From positions 5,741,501 to 5,805,500 of the forward strand of contig NC_056410.1 of the NCBI RefSeq assembly GCF_905147365.1: a DNA stretch of 64,000 bases, given 5' to 3'. The notes below the pieces were generated by a model. That model had not been told where the DNA came from. It searched no databases and worked only from the letters and a program-made list of their open reading frames with translations. Each line of letters begins with the position of its first letter. Positions within the stretch are counted from its first letter, which is position 1. Source of the stretch: Aricia agestis (taxonomy: Eukaryota; Arthropoda; Insecta; Lepidoptera; Lycaenidae). The translations under genes and the position numbers were made by a program. Positions 55,649 through 64,000 of this stretch are shown here, piece by piece.

Positions 55649-56026
55649 CTAAAAGCGTTAATTTTTAAAAACTTAGAAAATATAAACCATTTCATTTCAA
55701 CTTTGAGGCACTGGTCTATGTTACTATTATCAAGCTACCTATCTCATAAAATTTCATTTGATGCCAATGTACTCGTATATATTGTATGTATGACATACTT
55801 GCTTCTATTCCTCCTATCCTTTTAGTTCCTAAACGGAGACTGCTGGTGTTTTTAAAAATAACATGTCTGACAAACTCTTTAAGTTTTTAAAAAGAAGAGA
55901 TAGATAATATTTCAGTGCTTAACTAGCACCGCTATCTAAAGTGCCTCTTTAGTAAACAGCACAATAAGTATTTTAAGAAGAAACATATTATTGTTTCGCA
56001 TCTTACTACGCTCCAATATATCCTTT

Positions 56027-56266
56027 TAGCTTTGTCCACACTCTGCCTTTTTCTGTTCATCAAGGGCATGCGTTATAGCGCAGTCAACAGCGAACGTGAA
56101 TGCCTCACCGCACGCATGCCCGACACGTATGCCATCTGACCTCTGACCGTATCCAAAACTTCAAAAATGACAATGTTGGCGTTGTGCTCGTTAACGCATT
56201 CAAGTTGAATGAAAGAAAATGACGAAAATTGAAGACAAAAGCGCATAATGTGGACATAGGTAGCTA
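56027..56266. mobile_element. TIR MITE (TAGCTTTGTCCACACT family), copy B
   Basis: Partner of 40,173-40,412. Confidence 0.75.
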
Positions 56267-57044
56267 TTAGGAGCGAACGATTACAAAATGTCATAATAAT
56301 CGGCAAATCGTGCAGAACATTTGAAATAAAGTGTCCCGCGGCGGGCAAAAGTGGAATATAATGTAGGTGGCAGTCGTTTATGATCGTAGCTGCAACATTA
56401 ACCGGCGAACATTAAAAACCTGCTGAACACGCACTATCGTGTGTTACAACATCAATGTTGTGCTGTAGATCCAGAGAGACTCAATTGTTTTTAAAATTGA
56501 AACTAAGCAAAGTAAAATCATGGTCTCGCAATTATTAATATCGATGTCGTACTCCAGAGAGACTGCTTTCAAAACCGAAAACCATGCAAAGTAAACTGAT
56601 GTCAGATACGCAATTTTTAGGAGCTGTATAATATCGTCGTCTTCATGGCTAAGTGTCGTAACTGGAAATTATTACTTTTGCAGGGCAACTGTTTTTCGGT
56701 TGAGTGTTATGTATTTTGCCTTACGGATTTCTTATTTTTAGGTTTATCAACAAACTATTGGCTGATTTCAGATCCTTTGGGCTATCTTTATGTTTTAATA
56801 TGAATCGCAAAGGCTTTAAAAACTTTGGTAATTAGATAAGCTCGAACAAATCAGATACTTACGTCACTTTGTGAGAACTTTGTTTTACATTTCTGTGTGA
56901 GCAGTCAGTTACAAAGACAATTCTATAGGTGTTATCAAATTAATCTAAGTACATTATATTTGAAATTATATATTTTTAACTTAGAAACATAATAATTATA
57001 ACAATGAAATGAACAGTCTTAATAAAATCAATAAACTACTAGAA

Positions 57045-57097
57045 ACTTAGCAAGTCTTGCTTAATATAATAATTATATTAAGCAAGACTTGCTAAGT
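57045..57097. repeat. Perfect 53-bp palindrome, copy B only
   Basis: 26-bp arm (starts ACTTAGCAAGTCTTGCTTAA), one central base, then an exact inverse. Copy A has only the left arm (41,187-41,212) followed by TATAGTCAG. The inverted arm was therefore gained in B or lost in A. Confidence 0.95.
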
Positions 57098-57221
57098 TAT
57101 TATAGTCAGAATATCCAAGTATATTCACTTCATAGGGCTTGCTTCTTCTAGCCAATTTTGAATATTGGATGTAGCTGGCTTGGTACGATAATGTCACCAC
57201 TTTTCTTAAGAGCGTATCCAA

Positions 57222-57569
57222 TAATAATAATAGCTCCCACACCGGTTTCGATGACGGTGGCCGGTTTCATTGAAACCAGGCCAGCTACGCAGAAGTAATT
57301 TTATAGTGCCCAAGTGTGTGCGCAGTACACAAATGTTCCTTTACTCTCATAACCCAATGGGACGGAAGACCGACACGACCAGCGAGAGATCAGGCGCAGG
57401 ACCGACTTTTACATGCCCATCCGACGCATGGATCATCTTACTTGTCAGACAATCAGGTGATCAGCCTGCATTCTCCTAACCAAACTTGGAAATAACATTT
57501 TACCAACTCGGAAATCGAACCCACGATCCGAGTCAAGAGCCGCGCTCTATACCACTAGACCACGGAGGC
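57222..57569 (-). mobile_element. tRNA-derived SINE, family T1, copy B
   Basis: Partner of 41,334-41,681 with the target duplication still complete: GTATCCAATA at 57,214-57,223 and 57,570-57,579. Confidence 0.9.
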
Positions 57570-57604
57570 GTATCCAATAGTGCAGCTATGCACGGAATCC
57601 CCCT

Positions 57605-57795
57605 CACTTTGCCCGTGATTAGGTACCGAAAATCGTAAAATTATTTCCTGTATATCTTGAGCATTATTAACAGTGTATAAGAGGGTTGAAGCCACAATGG
57701 AGATTTTATTCTGACCACTGCACCTATCAGCAAATAAGTATACGGTATTTAAATACCTTTTATGTCCTGTTTTTTGAGGAAATCATACAACCGTA
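57605..57795 (-). pseudogene. FADGCSGQNK-motif fragment, copy B, frameshifted
   Basis: Partner of 41,690-41,887. A 2-bp insertion at about 57,748 (GGTATTTAAATACC against GGTATAAATACC) breaks the frame upstream of the motif. Confidence 0.5.
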
Positions 57796-58332
57796 TGTAC
57801 ATACTACAGTTAGCATTACTTTTCTCTCATACTTTGACAGATAAGCGTTTTACAATAATGTGATATCTCCTTAACGGTAGAATATACCGATACGATTGTT
57901 AGAGAGAACTTATGCAAAAAGAAGCTACGATTTCGAAGGTAGTATCAGTGTAGTTACGACAGTTTGTTAGATACTACACTTAGCCAGGAGGGTGACGATC
58001 TGTCACGCACAATATGTAGAAAGGAGAAGACAAATGGAATCGCTCGAGAATGTACGGATAATAGAAATCTTGGGACAAATAGTGTTCTAGTAAACCTGCC
58101 TTCTATGGACTGACACCTGCCTTTTATGGTATGGGTTTATGGTTTACTGTGTAATATAATAGGTAGTAGTGTATGCTGTATACTCTTTAATTATGATCCA
58201 GCACCAGAATTCAAGTATGATAGCGCTTACTTCTATATCGTATCTTTACATTGACAGTCTGTTTATATAGAGCCGGAATCCAACATTACTTGAACTTTCA
58301 TTATCCTTCAATATTCTAATTTACAATACTAC

Positions 58333-58540
58333 ACAGGGTATAACCAAGCTAAGAGTTTACTGTGGAAATTGCAGCACTGAAAGAGTTTTTTCTTGTGATA
58401 TCTATGGGCAAGCGTCCCAGCGTCAGGAGATTGTCCATTTACAAGTTTAAAAAAAGTCGCTCTTTAAGCGCTGCTACATTCACAACGAACTCTACCCTCC
58501 CATATACACCCTAAAGTACACTTAGTTTTGTTACATCCTC
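58333..58540. mobile_element. Diverged mariner-like foldback MITE, copy B
   Basis: Partner of 42,421-42,628. Confidence 0.75.
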
Positions 58541-60317
58541 TATATCTACGGTTTTACGTCGAAGTCACTAATGGGTAATGGCCCCGAATACATATGACAT
58601 GAGGCGGGTGATCTACTGCCGACCGCCGCGCACTAACCGAAATATACGCTCGAGTGTTTTTCATCGTTATGTCAAAGTAAGTGTAAATAATGAAACTATA
58701 TATTAAATGATGGCAGATAATTATTAATTATATGTAATCAACCGTTCACCTCAAATTAATTTGATTATCATTTTATATTATTGTGTTTTACTTTTCGATA
58801 AATGCATTTTTAATATTATAAGTATGTTGGTTGGGGACTAACCCTTTACTTTAGGTTCTTATATATTTATATAATAATAAAATGTATTGTTAGCCATTTT
58901 ATTATACTGACCATTATACTGACCATAGTGAAATGAGAGACACGCGTTCGTTTTTGACCACTTTGCTAGAAAGGGAAAAGGCGATCGGGCGCCCAACAGT
59001 TTATCACTTATCACTGACTTGCAGGTCTGTAGTGATGTATGACAAAGACGTCTCTCTTTCTTGCCTGTATTTACTTTACAGTTGGATAAAGAACAATCTC
59101 TCTTTTTCTCTAAATGATAGCTGTAACTAATATTTTATCCACTGCTACGTTTATTTCGTTAAATTCTATTTTAAATTCATCAAACATGCAACAAAAGGAA
59201 TATCTTAATAAGAAACAAACAACTCTCGCATTATTCGCAAAAACTTTTACATTAATTGGTTCTTTCTGTGGAAACTTCGGGAAGTTTATTTGCTTTCTAA
59301 ACGTACTCTTTCTCTGAATTCGAAAGAAGGGATATTAAAATTCAGCTCTGTCGGCGGACTTTTAATTAATCCATCAAAACTCGGCACAATAGCTCACAAT
59401 TAATACCTAATAATGTTGAAGTTGGGCCGAGTTGCAGTGTTGTACTCTGAATCCGAGATTGCAAAACCGACATGATATTGTGACAGCCTCTAGTAAACTG
59501 GCTCTTCAAATGGGGCATCACAGTATAAATAATAATATTTACTAGATCATCAGCTTCAAACGACCGTCCAAAATTGGTGTAACGTCTTCAGAGTTCAGAA
59601 TTCAGATGGATTGAAAGTAGCATAACATTTTTAAATGCTATTAGTTATTGCTATGAACTTACTTATCGTCCGTCCTATCTATATCCGTCGCTCACATGTA
59701 AAAGTTGTGTCATAATATTATGTTGAGCAAGTTTAATGTTCCTAAAATGTAATATTCGAGATCGAGAAACATCAATATAAACTTGGCTCTTATAAATATT
59801 ACGAATTATTGAACGTTGACATCTTAAATAAATTTTAAGAGGCTTCAAGTATTTTTAGATGACATAATATAATATATGCAAAACATAAATGTACAAAGCT
59901 TATAAACACTTAAATATTCCCTTGAAAAGTAGGTTCAAGCTTTAATTAAATAACAAAACTTTGGTAGTTCTTGGGAAAATTAGCGTTCAAAGTGGAGTAC
60001 CGACAAAGGAACTTGCCGCAGCCGCTTGTAAAAAACAATTTAATTCCTATTTACTCGCTCCGTGTTTTACTTTGGTTTATTTTTAATTACCTTCTATAAG
60101 AACAGACAATATCCGGCTTTTCTTGAAACTCTACCATACCGCTACGAGTGTAGTTATTTAGATTTTTTATTATATTTCAAGTTTCTTAACCCCAATATTA
60201 ATGCAGCTAATACTTAATTTAGAGCAAAGAAGACTATTTTTATTATCAACCGACTTCCTAAAAAGAGGAATATGTAATAACATGTTAGTCTGCTTATTTA
60301 TCAAAAAAATATTTTTA
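58541..60317. other. Duplicated intergenic DNA, copy B
   Basis: Partner of 42,629-44,409. Changes against A fall evenly with no codon pattern. Confidence 0.4.
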
Positions 60318-60405
60318 AAATTTCACCTAAATTGATTCAGCGGTTTAGGCGTGAAGAGGTAAAAGACAGACACACTTTCGTATTTATAAAAATATAAGTA
60401 TGGAT
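60318..60405 (-). mobile_element. Helitron-like family A, 5' fragment, copy B
   Basis: Partner of 44,410-44,496. Confidence 0.6.
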
Positions 60406-60413
60406 ATTTTTTT

Positions 60414-60602
60414 GACGACCTCTGTGGCACAATTGGTGGGCTGTTGGTAGCTCAAGCCGGGGGTCACAGGTTCGAATCCCGCCGACGGAACAAAAAGTTT
60501 TAAAAATTCCTGGGTCATGGATGAGTATTAAATATTATGTGTATCATATAATAAAAATCTTAAATATAATATGTATATTGAATAGTATAAAAGTATTAAA
60601 TA
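60414..60602 (+). mobile_element. T2 SINE 5' part (copy B)
   Basis: Head ACCTCTGTGGCACAATTGG and GGTTCGAATCCCGCC; split by the Helitron at 60,603 exactly as in A. Confidence 0.85.
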
Positions 60603-61785
60603 CTAGCTGTTGCCCGCAACTTCGTCCGCGTGAATTATTAAAATCGAGATTTAGAAAATTGAACACCCATCTACGACTATTTTATTTGGATCTATATTAC
60701 ACACGAAATTTTTAATTTACATCAAAGACCCAGGAAACTTGAACCTCAGATAATTATCGTTTTGAAAAATCCTTTCTTCGAAGACCGCTTGGTGTGGACG
60801 TGGATGGGGGCCACAGGACAGGAGAAAGGAACATGTGACGAAGATAGAGGATAGACTTCAGAAGACGGGATTTAATGTAGCCATCTATCCCTCTTTAACC
60901 TACCTCTTATTCTCAGATTCATAATCTACAATTAAACCACAATTTAGAGGAGTTTCTTCAATTCCAGTACTTATCAAGTCACCGTTTTTAGGGTTCCGTA
61001 CCCAAAGGGTAAAAACGGCCGCGACCCTATTACTGAGACTTCGTTGTCTGTCCGTCTGTCTGTCTCCGGGCTGAATCTCAAGAACCGTTATAGCTAGAGT
61101 TCTGAATTTTTTACAGATTGTGTATATATGTTGCCGCTATAACAAAAAATACTGAAAATAAAATAAAATCAATATTTAAGGGGGGCTCCTATACAACAAA
61201 CATGATTTTTTGGCCTTTTTTGCTCGATATCAATAATGACAACAGGCAGGCAGTTGAAATTTTCAAAGAATCCTTAATTATATGTGTGCTTTAATAATTA
61301 ATAATAAAATTAGAATATAATTAAAATTTAAGGGGGGCTCCCATACAAAAACACAACTTTTGGCCTATTTTTTCTCTATAACGCTACGGAAAACTTCGTG
61401 CACGAGTCCGACTCGCACTTGACCGATTTTATTGTAAACATGGTATTAAATTCGGGAAATCTATACAACAAAAAAAAAGAATTTTGAAAATCTGACCACA
61501 AACAGCAAAGTAAACATTAACTCCTCCTTTTTTAAAGTCGGTTAAAAAAAGTATCTTAGATGTTGACCAGAGATGTAAGGTAACCTCACGCCAAATTTTA
61601 TTGAAATCGGTCCAGCCGATTCAGAGATTAGCCTGTACAAACAGACAAACAGACAGAGAAACAAAAATTTCAAAAACAGTTAAAATGTGTTCTATTACTC
61701 TTCTAACATGCCCCTGACTCGTTTTTTCAAGTTTATTTTCAATGTACAAAAATTTTACCTCTACGATTTTATTATAAGTAATAGA
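60603..61785 (-). mobile_element. Helitron family B inserted in a SINE (copy B)
   Basis: Same junctions as 44,694-45,907. Slightly shorter through small deletions. Insertion therefore predates the duplication. Confidence 0.87.
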
Positions 61786-61880
61786 TAATATTTCCGTTGT
61801 CTGGTACCCGCAACACAAGTCCTCCAGGTACTTAGCACGGGGCCAGACTGACGTGGTGTGAAACGTCCATAGATATTATT
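61786..61880 (+). mobile_element. T2 SINE 3' part (copy B)
   Basis: ATATTTCCGTTGTCTGGTAC to CATAGATATTATTATA. Confidence 0.85.
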
Positions 61881-62161
61881 ATAAAAAAAAAGATATACCG
61901 GATGTTGACATAGGGGCCTTTTCGTCCCACGTGTGATACACGTGTACCTCGAAATACCAAGGGAGAGCTAAGGGTTAAGGTTTTTGTTTGAGTGATCGAA
62001 AGATTGATGTGCATACTACGATACATTATATTTATGTATCGAACACGTCAATAGCATTACCCCAAGTAATACAACACTAATCCCATCATCCATCACATGA
62101 GCTCCAAGAATAAGGGACATAGGATACTTGAGTATTTGGAAGCTTTAAACTACTGACTATA

Positions 62162-62428
62162 CAATGTGTAACAACAGTAAGTAATAAAACTATAGGTGTG
62201 TATGTACTGTTCCTTGTAGAGAGTTCACTGTGAAAGTAGCAGTGCAGAAAGACCAACAATTTTTTTCAGTTTTGTATGGGGAAACTCGTGATGCTTGGGC
62301 GCTTGTCCATACAAAGTGAAAAAAATTTTGGTCTTTCAGCGCTGCTACTTTCACAATGAACTCTTTACAAGGAACACGTACAGTCGTACACATTCTAAAG
62401 TATTATCACTTAGTTTTGTTACACTCTG
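62162..62428. mobile_element. Mariner-like foldback MITE, complete
   Basis: TA-CAATGTGTAACAACAGTAAG to TTTGTTACACTCTG-TA. The right breakpoint of copy A falls in its loop. Confidence 0.85.
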
Positions 62429-62449
62429 TATAATATTTATGTAACACTA

Positions 62450-62530
62450 AGGGCCTGTTTCACCACTTCCTAATAAGTGCCGGATAGGCTATCCACGACT
62501 TAACTTGAGAGATGCGCAGTGTTCGTGTTT
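62450..62530 (+). repeat. Solo MITE end (AGGGCCTGTTTCACCACTTC)
   Basis: AGGGCCTGTTTCACCACTTC then GCCGGATAGGCTATCC resembles one end of a TIR family known to me from moths. The partner end is not found nearby. Confidence 0.4.
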
Positions 62531-62649
62531 TATCTCTCTTTGGTAGGGCAAGAACAGGGCGAAAGATTAATAATGATCAAACTGGACTTGATTTGTAAAT
62601 CCCATTAGAATAACTGTACAAACTACAAACAGTTTTTAAATAGCATTTT

Positions 62650-62810
62650 ATTTTTGGCCGTCACTTACAAAATAAGGGGCAAACGAGCAAACGGGTCACC
62701 TGATGGAAAGCAACTACCGTCACCCACAATGGAGCAGGTGCATTGCCGGCCTTTTACAAGGGAATACGCTCTCTTCTCGAAGGTTTGCCGGTTGTCCTGC
62801 TTAGGACGGG
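62650..62810 (-). mobile_element. Poly(A) SINE-like element fragment, variant
   Basis: AAGGGGCAAACGAGCAAACG, ACCTGATGGAAAGCAACTAC, then CTCGAAGGTTTGCCGGTTGT. Internally deleted relative to 21,764-21,940. Confidence 0.6.
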
Positions 62811-63190
62811 AGTGCGGAGGCGTCGTTACGCGAACCTCCAAACTTCTGTCTAATCCGGGGCTCCGGGCAAAGATGGGAACCTGCCCGGCTTAGCTAGTCC
62901 CGGCGCCGAGGGAACGCTTTAGTTTGCCTAATCGTTCCCTTGTTTTGGAGAAAGTCCGGTCCCTTTTTAGGTAGACCGGACGGTCGTGGAGGGAGTCCTG
63001 TGTTAGACAGATCCAGGACATCGCTCCGCATACGGCTGAAGGCAAACCGCAGGTGGTTTTAGTGGGTAAGAGTCCCACATACCCCCGGGGTGCTTCAGCA
63101 ACTGAGGCACATCCCCGACCCGGGGCACCCATGATGAGTTTACCCTGTGCTTTAAATAAAGGTTTGCAGGACGTATTGGTCCGGAAATAC
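62811..63190 (-). mobile_element. GC-rich LINE-like 3' fragment
   Basis: A sharp GC-rich island. On minus it carries CCCCGGGGGTATGTGGGACT and CTTACCCACTAAAACCACCT, wording I associate with 3' regions of lepidopteran non-LTR elements. Plus-strand GGTTTGCAGGACGTATTGGT near 63,162 repeats the phrase at 21,910. Frames here are open only because of high GC. Confidence 0.4.
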
Positions 63191-63229
63191 CGATGGTGAT
63201 GTTGGATGATCCAGTATTTTTGTTTTCTG

Positions 63230-63516
63230 CACAGAAATAAATCAAGATAGTACGGCGACGCGCGTCCATTGCTAAGGAATCGCTCAATAACTTACTCGTG
63301 GCAAGGAATACCTCCTGTTGACCGATTCACTTTCGTACTTCTGTTTTTACAATTAGACACTGCACAATGAGGCATTTTTGCACAACCGCTCCGGTGTAAT
63401 CAAGTCGAGACGTGCGCGCTGACTGAATGAACGTTCAACGAATCTTGCACGACAGAGCAAGATTGAAACACGCGTACTCCACCCGCTTAGCCGTTCTATC
63501 TTGATTTATTTCTGTG
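63230..63516. mobile_element. P-superfamily-like MITE, second copy
   Basis: Same TIR (CACAGAAATAAATCAAGATA) and interior as 10,350-10,669, with a deletion near 63,285. Flanks GTTTTCTG and ATTTTCTG match at 7 of 8, consistent with an 8-bp duplication. Confidence 0.85.
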
Positions 63517-63524
63517 ATTTTCTG

Positions 63525-64000
63525 TAACCAGCGCTAGCGACTTTTAAAGCAATTATTACGCACGGAGTTTCAGTTTTATTTGCGGACTCTTGTAGCGAAA
63601 TTCGGTCAGAATGAGGTCACCGGCGAATTCGCACCTCGTTATAACTTGTGACGTCACGTTAGTTAAATGTTCGGAGTGGCGTTTGTGGCGCTAACTTTGC
63701 AATTATTTAACATTAAAACTTATTTTCGCTGGCTGGATTTCGCCAATTAAATTCGAAACATGTTAGTTTTGCTTTGTGGAAAGTTTTTATCGTGGAGTTG
63801 TGTATTAATTTTATTTTTCCGTAGCGGATAATCCAGACCCGGTTGACAATGAGTTAGCTTATCAATAAGCTGTTCATGACTATGCAACAAAACTATCTGT
63901 ACATACCTATACTGATTGATGAACGTCTGGCGTAAGTTCCTACCCAAAATTTTCTGCCATGTCTATAAATTTTATTGGAATAAGCTGCTGCCAAAAGTTT
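63525..64000. other. Unassigned intergenic DNA
   Basis: Slightly GC-richer than average near 63,590-63,700. The 66-codon frame at 63,747-63,947 (-) has no recognised motif. Confidence 0.4.

Larger units (their letters stand above)
50039..62267 (+). repeat. Segmental duplication, copy B (about 12.2 kb)
   Basis: Direct-orientation partner of 34,862-46,357. About 730 bp longer, mostly from a T1 SINE (51,538-51,918) and a poly(A) SINE-like element (53,229-53,565), plus a 35-bp insertion and a palindrome-forming insertion. The left edge is a TTAA next to the piggyBac-like end; on the right B continues through a complete MITE. Confidence 0.95.

Noticed and set aside
62890..63287. Two overlapping 80-94-codon ORFs on the minus strand
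   Set aside because: They lie in a GC-rich repeat island where stops are rare; no domain is visible.
1..64000. CRISPR array, operon or bacterial defence system
   Set aside because: No regularly spaced identical repeats, no ribosome binding sites and no dense coding; the sequence is clearly eukaryotic.

Overview
The window looks like animal nuclear DNA from a moth or butterfly (Lepidoptera). It is AT-rich, has almost no long open reading frames, and is packed with interspersed repeats of types I know from lepidopteran genomes. These include Helitron-like elements ending CTAG|T, tRNA-derived SINEs with (ATT)n tails, a poly(A) SINE-like element, mariner, P, hAT, Harbinger and piggyBac-type MITEs, and one 5'-truncated R1/I-group LINE. 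Species cannot be told from the sequence. I see no intact protein-coding gene. The host coding candidates are three very short exon-like pieces: 5,912-5,965 (+), 20,142-20,237 (-) and 29,698-29,850 (+).

Layout. 1-15 kb: dispersed MITEs and Helitrons, several nested. A SINE sits in a TIR element at 8,958-9,580, a mariner MITE sits in the centre of a larger foldback at 3,173-3,736, a P-type MITE with a perfect 8-bp target duplication lies at 10,350-10,669, and an hAT-type MITE with a perfect 8-bp duplication lies at 11,236-11,504. 15.4-18 kb: a LINE fragment (RT end, RNase H, CCHC) inserted into a SINE-like element with a 15-bp target duplication. 18.7-19.1 kb: a THAP-encoding relic whose ends match the P-type MITEs. 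20-34 kb: sparse repeats, a long (TA)n tract, canonical Helitrons and nested foldbacks.

34.9-62.3 kb: the dominant structure is a direct duplication of about 11.5-12.2 kb. Copy A is 34,862-46,357 and copy B is 50,039-62,267. Identity is roughly 98% in the stretch I compared by eye. The two copies are separated by a 3.7-kb spacer that looks like a piggyBac-type MITE split open by Helitron sequence carrying a partial Helitron ORF. The copies work as a natural before/after experiment. Copy B has two SINE insertions, a 35-bp templated insertion and a new 53-bp perfect palindrome that A lacks. Copy A has two abutting perfect hairpins (39,702-39,801) where B has a single 50-bp sequence.

No classical multigene system (operon, CRISPR or similar) is present or expected. 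The most unusual signals are the palindrome gain or loss between the duplicated copies and the P-superfamily THAP/MITE family.
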